From Lentisphaeria bacterium (lineage in GTDB: Bacteria; Verrucomicrobiota; Lentisphaeria; Victivallales; UBA1829), in the NCBI GenBank assembly GCA_003526375.1, contig DPDG01000065.1, forward strand, positions 1 through 31,934: a DNA stretch of 31,934 nucleotides, written 5' to 3'. The first letter of the stretch is position 1. Each line of letters opens with the position of its first letter. Positions 7,028 through 14,782 of this stretch are shown here, piece by piece. The notes beneath the pieces are model-generated. The model saw only the letters and a list, made by a program, of their open reading frames with translations, was not told where the DNA came from and made no database searches. Both the position numbers and the translations under genes were made by a program.

Positions 7028-7045
7028 AATGGCGGTTTTCATCTG

Positions 7046-8578
7046 ATGCCTCATTTTGAGCTGATACATCTGATTTGTGCGGGAGTTGTCGCCGTTGCGG
7101 CGCTGCTGATCATCCTGCACATTCTTTTCACCATGCGCGACGACTCGGAGCGGGCGTCGCTCTGGATTATCCTTGTTCTGTGCATTCCTGTTCTGGGGAT
7201 CATTCTCTATCTGCTTGCAGGCATCACGCGCAGGAATACACTGGGAAAACGGATTTCACATGCGGTCGAGGAATTCCTCAAAAGCAGGGATGAGGCGGAA
7301 CACCGCAGTCTCAAGGACTACCGCGATGTCATGGAACGTTTCATCTGCCGCGGCGATGCCGCCGGAGACACGATGGACCATCGCCGTATGCTGGACGCTC
7401 TGCTCCATTCTTCGCTGGAAGACCCTGCCTCCGCGCCCATGATCCCCGGGACGATTCCGCTTACAGGAAACCGGCTGGAACTTCTCTGCGACGGTTCCGC
7501 CGCCTATCCCGCGATGATCGAGTGCATCCGTTCCGCAAGGCACAATATCAATATGCAGACTTTCATTTTCGCGGACGACCGGATCGGGAGAATCATGATG
7601 GGGGAACTGAAGAAAAAGGCACAGGAGGGTGTCCAGGTGCGCGTAATCTGCGACCGTTTCGGCAGTTTCAAGTCTCTTTTTTCCCTGTTTTTCCTGCCTT
7701 ACCTGAAAAAAACGCCGAATCTCAAAATGATTCCGTTCTCGAATGCATCGCTTCTGACTCCCTGGCGGATTCAGCTCAGAAACCACAGAAAACTGCTGAT
7801 CGTCGACGGCAGAACCGCATTCATCGGCGGGCTGAACATCAGCGAGGAAAACTTCAAATGGATGACGAGCCCTGAAAAGGAAATCCACGATTTCCACTGC
7901 CGACTGACCGGTCCTTCCGTCGGAGAACTTCAATATGCGTTTCTTTGCGACTGGTTCTATGCGTCCCATAAAAAGAACAAGGAAGACCTTTTCACACGGG
8001 ATTATTTTCCCATGCCTGAAAAGTGCGGGGACTCCATTGTGCGTGCCGTCGCCAGCGGGCACGGCTATCTGTTCGAAGGTTCGGAAAAGGCATTTTTCAC
8101 AGCCGCTTCCACTGCGAAAAAGTCGATCTGGATCATTTCCCCCTATTTCGCTCCGTCGAAAGATTTCTCGAAAGCGCTCCGGATGGCTTCCGCGCGCGGG
8201 GTGGATGTCCGGCTGATCGTGCCGCGGAACAACAATCACTGGTATGTGAAAATGGCGGCGCGCAGTTTTTATGAATCGCTGATCGGAAACGGGGTGCGGG
8301 TTTTTGAACGTCTCGGCACTTTCACCCATGCAAAAGCAATGCTGGTTGACGGCGAATGGGCTTATTTCGGTTCCAGCAACTGCGACATCCGCAGTTTCCG
8401 TCTCAACTATGAACTGGATCTTCTCGTCTCACAGGGAGATTTTACCGGAGCCCTGCACCGTCAATTTCTTGAGGAACTGAAAAATTCCGAAGAAATGGGA
8501 GAAGCCTACCTCGCGTCAAGAACCCGTCCGCAGAAACTTCTGGAAAGTGTCTGCGCCCTGATGACGCCGGTCCTTTGA
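7046..8578 (+). CDS. Cardiolipin synthase-like phospholipase D family protein
   Basis: The 510-residue protein has two N-terminal membrane segments (about 6-28 and 40-60), the PLDc_N arrangement. Two phospholipase D HKD motifs follow: NHRKLLIVDGRTAFIGGLN and THAKAMLVDGEWAYFGSSN. This is the layout of bacterial cardiolipin synthases (ClsA type, about 480-510 residues), which join two phosphatidylglycerols, or PG and another phospholipid, at the inner membrane. Both HKD motifs look intact. It follows the lysine-rich secreted protein by 18 bases and has only a weak ribosome binding site. The exact lipid specificity cannot be told from sequence, so the cls symbol is not assigned. Confidence 0.92.
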   Translation: MPHFELIHLICAGVVAVAALLIILHILFTMRDDSERASLWIILVLCIPVLGIILYLLAGITRRNTLGKRISHAVEEFLKSRDEAEHRSLKDYRDVMERFICRGDAAGDTMDHRRMLDALLHSSLEDPASAPMIPGTIPLTGNRLELLCDGSAAYPAMIECIRSARHNINMQTFIFADDRIGRIMMGELKKKAQEGVQVRVICDRFGSFKSLFSLFFLPYLKKTPNLKMIPFSNASLLTPWRIQLRNHRKLLIVDGRTAFIGGLNISEENFKWMTSPEKEIHDFHCRLTGPSVGELQYAFLCDWFYASHKKNKEDLFTRDYFPMPEKCGDSIVRAVASGHGYLFEGSEKAFFTAASTAKKSIWIISPYFAPSKDFSKALRMASARGVDVRLIVPRNNNHWYVKMAARSFYESLIGNGVRVFERLGTFTHAKAMLVDGEWAYFGSSNCDIRSFRLNYELDLLVSQGDFTGALHRQFLEELKNSEEMGEAYLASRTRPQKLLESVCALMTPVL

Positions 8579-8623
8579 GTTTCAGGAAACAGGGGGGAGA
8601 GTTCCCGCCTGCGGGTTTGTGAT

Positions 8624-8652
8624 TTGCAACTTATGGTTTTCCATGCTATATT
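8624..8652 (+). promoter_or_regulatory. Sigma-70 promoter of the GT2/GT-C fusion gene
   Basis: TTGCAA (8624-8629) and TATATT (8647-8652) are separated by exactly 17 bases. Transcription from about 8659 leaves a 17-base leader with a GGGAGAG ribosome binding site before the ATG at 8676. The promoter excludes the in-frame GTG at 8619 as the start codon. Confidence 0.75.
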
Positions 8653-8675
8653 GCGGGTTCAGAAACGGGAGAGCT

Positions 8676-10829
8676 ATGGTTTCCACATCGAAAAAACTGT
8701 CTGTCATTATTCCTGTCTACAACGAGGAAGGAACCGTCACAGCCCTTCTGGACAAGGTCGTTCAAGCCGTCATTTCCACGTCACTGGAAATCATCATTGT
8801 AAATGACGGATCAACTGACGGTTCTCCTGCCCTGATCGAAAAATGGGTTCAGGAACACCGGAAATCACGGGCGGAAATTCTCTATCTGACGAAAAAAAAC
8901 GGGGGCAAGGGCTCCGCCGTCAAAACCGGAATCAAGGCTTCGACCGGAGATGTCGTCATTATTCAGGACGCCGATCTGGAATATGATCCGGGGGATTATG
9001 AAAAGTGCATCCGCCCGATACTGGACGGAGAGTGCAGAGTCGTCTACGGTTCACGCGAGGAGGAGAACCGGAACCGGCTCTATTCTTCTCCGTCATTCTA
9101 CCTCGGCGGGCTTCTGCTGACGTTCTGGATCAATCTGCTTTACCACTCCAATCTGACGGATGAACCGACCTGCTACAAGACATTTGACGGACCTCTGATC
9201 CGTTCCATGCTGATTGAAGGCGATAAATTCGAATGGGAACCTGAAATCACGGCAAAGCTCCTGCGTATGGGCTTTGAAATCCGCGAAGTTCCCGTTTCCT
9301 ACAATCCGCGTAAAATCAATGAAGGCAAAAAGATCAAGTGGCATGACGGCATTCAGGGGCTTTGGACCGCATTCCGGTGGCGTTTTGCGCGTCTGGGAAC
9401 AATCCGGCGGGAAGTATCCGCATCCTCCGGCGAGCTGGCAGCCGCAATCCGGTCGAAAAAACGGATGACAGCCTTGCTTTTTTCGGTTTTCGTTCTGGCG
9501 TTCGTGATCCGCCTGCTGTTCGCACTGCCGGGACTGAGCAATCCTGACCTTCAAATGCGCCCTGAAAGCGATTCATTCCTTGCCTCCGCGAAGCAGATTC
9601 TGAAACATGGCACGTTCCGCGCCCGCTATCCGTCCAGCATCGCAATTTTCCCGTCGGGAACGCCCGCCTATAAGATCGCCTCGCTCGATCAGGTTCGCGC
9701 CCCGCTGTATCCGGCATGGCTCGCCGGGCTGTTCGCCGTAAGCGGCGGCAGTCTCGCATTCTGTATCGTGATGGGATGTCTGCTCGGGGCGGCGATTATT
9801 TTCCCCGTCTATTTTTCGGGGCGGCTTTTCGGCTCGGACTATGCCGGGCTGATTGCCGGGCTGTTGTTCGCGCTGAATCCGACGGCGATTGCTCTGAGCC
9901 CGATGTTCCTGCCGGATACCTTGTTCGCGCTGATCGTCGCATTCCAGGGATATTTCTTCCTCCGGTTCATTAAGAGCGCTTTCGGCATGAATCTCGTCTG
10001 CGCGATTCTGCTTGCCGGAATCGCGGCTCTGATCCGTCCGGCAAATGCCCTCTGGATTCTCCCCTGCATCATCGTAATTCTCTTTTTCCACAAGTTGCGC
10101 GCTTCTCTGAAATTCAATTATATCGTCATTTCCATGCTTCTCTTCGCGGCGGTGATTTTCCCGTGGATTCTCGGCAATCATCTTGCGGGAATCGGCTGGC
10201 GCATCGACACGATTTCTTCGGAGGTCCTGCTGAAAAATGTCTCCACTCTGGAAGCAGATCTGGACGGAAAAAGCGATCCTGCGCCGTATATCAGAAAGCA
10301 CCGTCTGGAAGAACGCAGATTTTACGGAACCGCTCCTGAAAAATACGCACAGCCCGCCCCCCAGCTTGCGCACCGGGATGAAAAGATGCGGAGAATTCTT
10401 CTGGAACATCCGTTCCGTTATCTGAAACTTCATTTCGGCACGGATTCTCTGCGCAGGGTCACAGCTCCGGATTTCAATGCACTGTTCGGGAATCTGGGAT
10501 TCTGGAAATCCGGGAAAATCCAGCCGGATTCCTTCCAGACACAACAGATTACAACTTTAATCGTGGTCACGGTGACAGCTATTTTGTATATGTGCTGCGC
10601 GCCCGGGCTGGGCTGGTTCCTGCTGACATCGCTGGACCGCAGACATTTTCTGTATCTGCTGCTGTGGTTCCTGCTTGCCGGATATTACATTTTCATGCCG
10701 GGCCCGATTGCAATTCCGCGTTACCTGCTTCCCGCGCTCCCGTTTCTCTGCACGGCGTCAGCTTACGGGCTGCTCCAATTCTGGCGGATCATCAGAAAGA
10801 AATCTCTGCTCTGCGGGCTGGACCTCTGA
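8676..10829 (+). CDS. Fused GT2 (DPM1-like) and GT-C (ArnT/PMT-like) membrane glycosyltransferase
   Basis: The 717-residue protein has two enzymatic halves. Residues about 5-240 form a family-2 glycosyltransferase of the dolichol/undecaprenyl-phosphate sugar synthase type: SVIIPVYNEEGTV, VNDGSTDGS, and QDADLEYDP as the DxD metal site. EPTCYKTF and KFEWEPEITAKL follow. Residues about 265-717 form a polytopic domain of roughly ten or more membrane helices. An acidic residue lies in the first extracytoplasmic loop (PESDSFLASAKQIL), as in GT-C enzymes such as ArnT and PMT that use lipid-phosphate sugars. The natural reading is that one chain makes a polyprenyl-phosphate sugar and then transfers it to an extracytoplasmic acceptor. 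Donor and acceptor are not known. The ATG at 8676 is set by its promoter and ribosome binding site. Confidence 0.88.
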   Translation: MVSTSKKLSVIIPVYNEEGTVTALLDKVVQAVISTSLEIIIVNDGSTDGSPALIEKWVQEHRKSRAEILYLTKKNGGKGSAVKTGIKASTGDVVIIQDADLEYDPGDYEKCIRPILDGECRVVYGSREEENRNRLYSSPSFYLGGLLLTFWINLLYHSNLTDEPTCYKTFDGPLIRSMLIEGDKFEWEPEITAKLLRMGFEIREVPVSYNPRKINEGKKIKWHDGIQGLWTAFRWRFARLGTIRREVSASSGELAAAIRSKKRMTALLFSVFVLAFVIRLLFALPGLSNPDLQMRPESDSFLASAKQILKHGTFRARYPSSIAIFPSGTPAYKIASLDQVRAPLYPAWLAGLFAVSGGSLAFCIVMGCLLGAAIIFPVYFSGRLFGSDYAGLIAGLLFALNPTAIALSPMFLPDTLFALIVAFQGYFFLRFIKSAFGMNLVCAILLAGIAALIRPANALWILPCIIVILFFHKLRASLKFNYIVISMLLFAAVIFPWILGNHLAGIGWRIDTISSEVLLKNVSTLEADLDGKSDPAPYIRKHRLEERRFYGTAPEKYAQPAPQLAHRDEKMRRILLEHPFRYLKLHFGTDSLRRVTAPDFNALFGNLGFWKSGKIQPDSFQTQQITTLIVVTVTAILYMCCAPGLGWFLLTSLDRRHFLYLLLWFLLAGYYIFMPGPIAIPRYLLPALPFLCTASAYGLLQFWRIIRKKSLLCGLDL

Positions 10830-10899
10830 CAGCCGGAACGGTAAGATTTCTTTGCCGCAGTAAACTTTACAGAGTGAATCAGATCGGTCCCGTTTTCCG

Positions 10900-11661
10900 T
10901 CATTTGCCCGGTTGTTTTGCGCGGAATGCGCAGATGGCGTCATATGCCTGATTGATGCGGCGCATCTCGTTCTCGGCATGGGCAAGCATTTCAGGCGGAA
11001 GACCTTTGCTCTGGAGCTTGTCGGGGTGGAACTCAATACATTTTTTGCGGTAGGCGCTTTTCAGTTCCTGATCTGTGGCTTCGGGAGAGACCTCCAGGAT
11101 TTTGTAATAGGTTTCCAGATTTTCCTGTTCGCTGTTTTCCGTCTGGACACGGAAAAACGCGTTGACATAACCATGCAGGCGGAAGACCTGTTCCGCATAC
11201 AGGAGGATTTCACGCTCTTTCTGCGTGAGATCGCCGTCGATCGCGGCAAGTTCACAGAGCAGTCCGAGAAAATTCTGTTTGATCACCGGATTGTAACCGA
11301 GAAGCTGGTCGAACTCATTGATATACTGCCGATAGGAAACATCATTATCGCGCGCGGCATTGAATACCTTGTGGATGAACTGTTTCTGATCCTGCCTGAA
11401 ATTCGCCTGAATGAAAGCCTTGATGTAATCCGCTTCCGCCTGAGTGACCGCGCCATCCGCTTTTGCAACTTTCGCCATGCAGGAAAAAAGCGCCGTAATG
11501 AATGCCGCCTGAAGTTCATCCCTCCGGCTGGCGCGCTTTGCCTTGTCCTCGCCGCTGCCCGTGGCAAGATGTCCGATGACTCCGCCGATGACCGCACCCA
11601 GCAGCCCGGCTCCGAGAAAAACTCCGATCGCTCCGCCGACAACTGCTCCCAACCAACTCAT
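10900..11661 (-). CDS. DjlA-like TerB/DnaJ co-chaperone
   Basis: The 253-residue protein has a glycine-zipper-like hydrophobic N-terminus (WLGAVVGGAIGVFLGAGLLGAVIGG, about 3-27, as two shorter halves), probably a membrane anchor. A TerB-like helical domain (about 50-165) carries the paired acidic motifs KADGAVTQAEADY and AIDGDLTQKEREI. A C-terminal J-domain (about 184-250) has the HPD tripeptide at 212-214, needed to stimulate DnaK. The order anchor-TerB-J is that of DjlA. The ATG at 11661 is preferred over a GTG at 11682, because AAAGGA lies upstream of it. It follows the tadG-like gene by about 30 bases on the same strand, and so may assist assembly of that system, or may only be a passenger. 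Confidence 0.88.
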   Translation of the reverse strand: MSWLGAVVGGAIGVFLGAGLLGAVIGGVIGHLATGSGEDKAKRASRRDELQAAFITALFSCMAKVAKADGAVTQAEADYIKAFIQANFRQDQKQFIHKVFNAARDNDVSYRQYINEFDQLLGYNPVIKQNFLGLLCELAAIDGDLTQKEREILLYAEQVFRLHGYVNAFFRVQTENSEQENLETYYKILEVSPEATDQELKSAYRKKCIEFHPDKLQSKGLPPEMLAHAENEMRRINQAYDAICAFRAKQPGK

Positions 11662-11692
11662 ATTAAACTGAAATCCTTTCACAAATTATAAA

Positions 11693-13528
11693 TCAATGAA
11701 GTTTCCCCGGACCGTAGCGTCCGCCTCCGCCCCCGCCGCCCCAATCGTCGCAATGATCCTCGTTGATGGTATCCGTCACATGTCCGGTCACATTGCCGAA
11801 TGGATCATAAGTATCATGTCCCGTCGCCTCGGCATTGAGCCAGGCACGCCCCTGCAGGCGCCATGAGAGATTATCCAGCTTTTTGATCAGATTATGATAT
11901 CTCTGACACAGGGCAAAATCTGCGGGGTCCAGAATCCCCTGCACATCATCAATATTGTTCACAGTGCCGAGCGCGGGCAGATACTTCGTGATGTAAATGA
12001 TCCATGCCCGGTCATCCATGGGCATCCCGTAAACAGGTTCAAGGGAAACGGGGATCAGGGTCACTTTATCGAAAACAGGCAGAACCATGCCGGCAACGAA
12101 CGGATAACGGATCGCCCCCTCCTCCGTTTTCAGATACCCGAGCGGCTTTGCCGTAGCGTCGAATGTAATGTAATAGGAATCATCGTCGAAATAATCCAAC
12201 GCCTGTTCCGTTTCGGCTCCATACTGATTGATCTTCCGTCCCATGCCGCTCTGAGCTCCTCCGAAACGGAAAGGATGATCCTTCGCAAATTTTCTCTTGA
12301 ACTGAAACTGCTTCAGAATCGTCTCATCGGGAACCCGGATCGAAAAATAGGAAAGCGCTCCGGACCGGTAATCCACGCCTTCCTGAAAGGGGCCGCGCAG
12401 ATAGTTTTCCCATCCGCTTTTGTCAACTCCATATTCGGAATAGGAACACCAGTCATTATCAAACGTCGCCCATGAAATCTCCGGCAGAGGATTGTTTTTT
12501 CCGTCCGTGTCGTTCTTATCGCCTTTATCGTATCTGTCATATACGGTTCCCAGTCTTTTCAGCTCGTCCTCCCGTCCGGGAACCCGCTTGATGACTTCAT
12601 CCAGCATTCCTTTTTCATCCGCCCGCGTGTAGACGTCTTCGCCTCTGTATGCCGTAATGTGAACCGGCAGGATTTCCGAACCCTCCAGCGACTTCGTGCT
12701 TCGCTCAAGCCTGATATTCCCCCACCATTTTTCCTGATAGTAAATCCCGTCGTCATTCGGGAGCAGAGCCCGGAGGGTACACCAGTCATCCGCGGCAATC
12801 GCTTCCATGACGGTCCGGTTCCGGAGATAGTTCACCACCGTGACCGGAGGCTTTTCGGATTTGTCCGCAATCAGTTTCGGCATGCCGAGGTAATCGACGT
12901 TGGTTCCGACCGCCACCCCTTTGGATTCGCCGCCCGAACCGCCGAGGATCTCCGCGACCATATTCGCATAAGGTTCCCGCCATCTGAATCCGTAATATTC
13001 CTGGCTCACGATATCGGGATTTCCATAATATTCCTCGCTGTTGATGTCATTGAGCATCTCATTGAGGAATGTATTGCAGCTCTCATTGTAGGTAAGCCCG
13101 TTGTTTTTCGCCGCCTGCTGTGCGGCGCCGAACCCGATCAGCGGACCGACGAACGCCACCCGGATCTGCATCTGCGTCAACATGTCCGCGGAAGTTCTGA
13201 GCCGTTCCCGGTCGTCATTCTCAGCATTTCCCAGAAAACTGCCGGGATCGCCCCCGATCTGGTAGGCGGGCTCCGTAATCAGCACGGTACATGCCTTGAC
13301 CAGATTCATTTCCCCGATCAGGTTCAAGGTATTCTGCTGCCATCTGGCGCCGGTCAGAGCGGCGGAGTCAATCGCGGACATGACCTTCACCTTGCCGCGG
13401 ATTACCCGCTGGACATCAAAGAGGACCAGAATCCCGACAAGGATGATGACCATTGCCATGACTCCGAGAATCAGAGTCTGCCCCCGTTCCCGCCGGAATC
13501 TGCGCCGGAGATGGCGAAGCGCTTTCAT
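11693..13528 (-). CDS. TadG-like Flp pilus-associated protein
   Basis: The 611-residue protein opens with the TadG/TadE-type N-terminus: basic residues, then GQTLILGVMAMVIILVGILVLFDVQ (about 19-43, as one membrane helix). SAIDSAALTGAR follows, the signature of the 'putative Flp pilus-assembly TadE/G-like' domain. The rest is a large extracytoplasmic region rich in Tyr, Asp and Asn without a family I recognise. It ends with a run of seven glycines (DDWGGGGGGGRYG). TadG proteins act as minor pilins or envelope components of Tad secretion systems. Its start shares one base with the tadE stop (TGATG), implying translational coupling. No von Willebrand A domain was evident, unlike many TadG proteins. 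Confidence 0.82.
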   Translation of the reverse strand: MKALRHLRRRFRRERGQTLILGVMAMVIILVGILVLFDVQRVIRGKVKVMSAIDSAALTGARWQQNTLNLIGEMNLVKACTVLITEPAYQIGGDPGSFLGNAENDDRERLRTSADMLTQMQIRVAFVGPLIGFGAAQQAAKNNGLTYNESCNTFLNEMLNDINSEEYYGNPDIVSQEYYGFRWREPYANMVAEILGGSGGESKGVAVGTNVDYLGMPKLIADKSEKPPVTVVNYLRNRTVMEAIAADDWCTLRALLPNDDGIYYQEKWWGNIRLERSTKSLEGSEILPVHITAYRGEDVYTRADEKGMLDEVIKRVPGREDELKRLGTVYDRYDKGDKNDTDGKNNPLPEISWATFDNDWCSYSEYGVDKSGWENYLRGPFQEGVDYRSGALSYFSIRVPDETILKQFQFKRKFAKDHPFRFGGAQSGMGRKINQYGAETEQALDYFDDDSYYITFDATAKPLGYLKTEEGAIRYPFVAGMVLPVFDKVTLIPVSLEPVYGMPMDDRAWIIYITKYLPALGTVNNIDDVQGILDPADFALCQRYHNLIKKLDNLSWRLQGRAWLNAEATGHDTYDPFGNVTGHVTDTINEDHCDDWGGGGGGGRYGPGKLH

Positions 13529-14115
13529 CAGTTGCCTCCGCTGTTGTTTTCGATGTAATTCGAGCTGTAATCGGTCAGGGAAGCTTTGCCCTCCAGGTCA
13601 ATTCCGTTCCCCTTGCCGAAGAAAAGATGTTTCAGATAGGCATCCGGAAACGCATAGTCAGTGAATTTCGTATAGAGATCGGTCATGTCCATGCTTACGG
13701 CGGCGGTATAAGTGAGCGTGGTATTGACTTTCCGGTTTTCATCGCTTGATTTTCCATACCAGAATTCATATTCGAGCCACCGGTTGCCGCCGACATAACT
13801 GTTGATGTAGGAACGTTCCCGTGTCAACCTGTCCGCGGTGGAATTCTCGTCCAGAGTCGGGGAAACGATGTCTCCCGAGGCGGGAAGGGCATTGACACGG
13901 ACTTCGCGCCCGATGAGATAGTCACGGAACCCGACGGCGCGGGAACGCGCTCCGCGGATCGCCGCATAGTCGATGAAATACTGCCCGATCACGAAGTAAA
14001 AAACCTGAAGCAGCCCGAACAGTACAAGAAAAATCACAAACATGGAAAGCAGTGATTCGACAATCGCCGCTCCATGCTCCCGTTTTCTGTTTTTACGGTA
14101 TGAGAGAAATTTCAT
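13528..14115 (-). CDS. TadE-like minor pseudopilin
   Basis: The 195-residue protein begins with a short basic leader (KFLSYRKNRKREHG), then AAIVESLLSMFVIFLVLFGLLQV, the TadE pattern of a prepilin cleavage site followed by a conserved Glu at +5 and a hydrophobic helix. The remaining about 150 residues are extracytoplasmic, with segments such as YAAIRGARSRAVGF that are usual in TadE. It would be processed by a TadV-type peptidase, which is not in the window. The ATG at 14115 is chosen over a GTG at 14124; a GGGG stretch lies upstream. It is separated from the Flp gene by a terminator and a strong hairpin, and coupled to the tadG-like gene downstream. Confidence 0.85.
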   Translation of the reverse strand: MKFLSYRKNRKREHGAAIVESLLSMFVIFLVLFGLLQVFYFVIGQYFIDYAAIRGARSRAVGFRDYLIGREVRVNALPASGDIVSPTLDENSTADRLTRERSYINSYVGGNRWLEYEFWYGKSSDENRKVNTTLTYTAAVSMDMTDLYTKFTDYAFPDAYLKHLFFGKGNGIDLEGKASLTDYSSNYIENNSGGN

Positions 14116-14166
14116 GCAATACACCCCGTCCGGTTTCAGGACAAAAGAAACTCACGGAAAGTCCCT

Positions 14167-14184
14167 CCCGTTCCGGAGAACGGG
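14167..14184 (-). other. Very stable hairpin with UNCG tetraloop before tadE
   Basis: On the minus strand CCCGTTC-TCCG-GAACGGG forms a perfect 7-bp stem closed by C-G around a UCCG loop, a member of the unusually stable UNCG tetraloop class. No U-tract follows. It lies between the flp terminator and the tadE start. It could protect the 5' end of tadE-tadG mRNA that reads through the terminator, or mark a processing site. Confidence 0.6.
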
Positions 14185-14187
14185 CTG

Positions 14188-14218
14188 AAAAAACCCGCGG
14201 CTGAAGCGGATTCAGCCG
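14188..14218 (-). terminator. Intrinsic terminator after the Flp pilin gene
   Basis: On the minus strand CGGCTGAA-TCCGC-TTCAGCCG makes a perfect 8-bp stem with a 5-base loop, followed by CGGG and six T residues. It begins 30 bases after the pilin stop codon. Partial read-through would give much pilin and little TadE/TadG, the stoichiometry expected for a major pilin and minor components. Confidence 0.85.
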
Positions 14219-14247
14219 GCAGAAAAGAAACTGAACGCGGAAAGGTG

Positions 14248-14490
14248 TTATTCGCCGCTGATGTCGATTCCGTCTTTATCCATGTTCTTCAGGATATCGG
14301 CGGATTTGTTGTTATCGACTTCCGCCGCCGCCTTGTTGTCACCGAACGTGGAGGCTACACCTGCGATGATCGTCCGGATACGGTCGCTGAAGAGCCCCAT
14401 GACAGTAAGAGCCGCAACCGCGACAATGACGATGATGATGATGTACTCGACGATCGCCTGTCCTTTTCTTCTGTGTCTTCTGAGTTTCAT
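14248..14490 (-). CDS. Flp-type major pilin
   Basis: The 80-residue protein has the Flp layout: a basic leader (MKLRRHRRKG), then QAIVEYIIIIVIVAVAALTVMGLF, with the cleavage-site Gly and the conserved Glu-Tyr pair at +5/+6. A short hydrophilic tail rich in Asp, Asn and Lys follows. Flp pilins are processed by TadV and polymerised by the TadA/TadB/TadC motor. None of these genes lies in the window. AAGGAG nine bases before the ATG is a strong ribosome binding site, and a clean terminator follows, both fitting high expression. The tail is longer than in the smallest Flp pilins (50-60 residues). Confidence 0.88.
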   Translation of the reverse strand: MKLRRHRRKGQAIVEYIIIIVIVAVAALTVMGLFSDRIRTIIAGVASTFGDNKAAAEVDNNKSADILKNMDKDGIDISGE

Positions 14491-14514
14491 TGTTTCTACT
14501 CCTTGCTGTTACTG

Positions 14515-14763
14515 TTAAAGAGTCCCTGAGATGATTTGTTCCATCTGCGACCTGTCCGGAGGATTCGGCTCCCACGAAACAAGCCCGATCAATCTCGCTC
14601 CATACTGGGAAAATGCCGCCAGCAACGCACAAAGCATTACGGTGAAAAGAACACAGATCACAAGCATTGCCGCATATTCGGTCAACACCTGCCCCGCGGT
14701 TCCCCGCCGTTTCTTTTTGTTGCCGGTCAGATTCATATTCCCGCAGCACCGCCGCGGCGGCAC
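14515..14763 (-). CDS. Second Flp/TadE-type pseudopilin
   Basis: The protein has 82 residues from a GTG at 14763, which lies nine bases after AGGAG in the gap behind panD; an ATG at 14736 would give 73. A basic leader (NKKKRRGTAG) precedes QVLTEYAAMLVICVLFTVMLCALLAAF, again with a Glu-Tyr pair after the cleavage Gly and one long hydrophobic helix. The tail is short and includes WEPNPPDRSQ. It is a paralogue-like partner of the pilin at 14248-14490, possibly a minor subunit or assembly initiator. A 12-bp palindrome of C and G (14749-14760) falls just inside the GTG start and may affect initiation. Confidence 0.75.
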   Translation of the reverse strand: MPPRRCCGNMNLTGNKKKRRGTAGQVLTEYAAMLVICVLFTVMLCALLAAFSQYGARLIGLVSWEPNPPDRSQMEQIISGTL

Positions 14764-14782
14764 CCCTCTTGTCTCCTGTTAT

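Noticed and set aside
8603..8621. CCCG-CCTG-CGGG hairpin after the cardiolipin-synthase-like gene as a terminator
   Set aside because: The stem is only four base pairs and the following TTTGTGATTT is not a continuous U-tract.
8619..8675. Upstream GTG start for the GT2/GT-C protein
   Set aside because: The GTG lies before the TTGCAA-N17-TATATT promoter; the ATG at 8676 has a proper ribosome binding site.
9573..10544. Open frame of 323 codons on the minus strand inside the GT2/GT-C gene
   Set aside because: It is an Arg/Glu-rich shadow of a membrane protein; the plus strand carries the promoter, ribosome binding site and motifs.
10830..10899. Terminator between the convergent GT2/GT-C and DjlA-like genes
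   Set aside because: Only short, poorly placed complementary segments were found; nothing with a stable stem and U-tract.
14749..14760. CCGCCGCGGCGG palindrome as a regulatory site
   Set aside because: It lies inside the possible coding start of the pseudopilin and may be chance in C/G-rich Pro/Arg codons.
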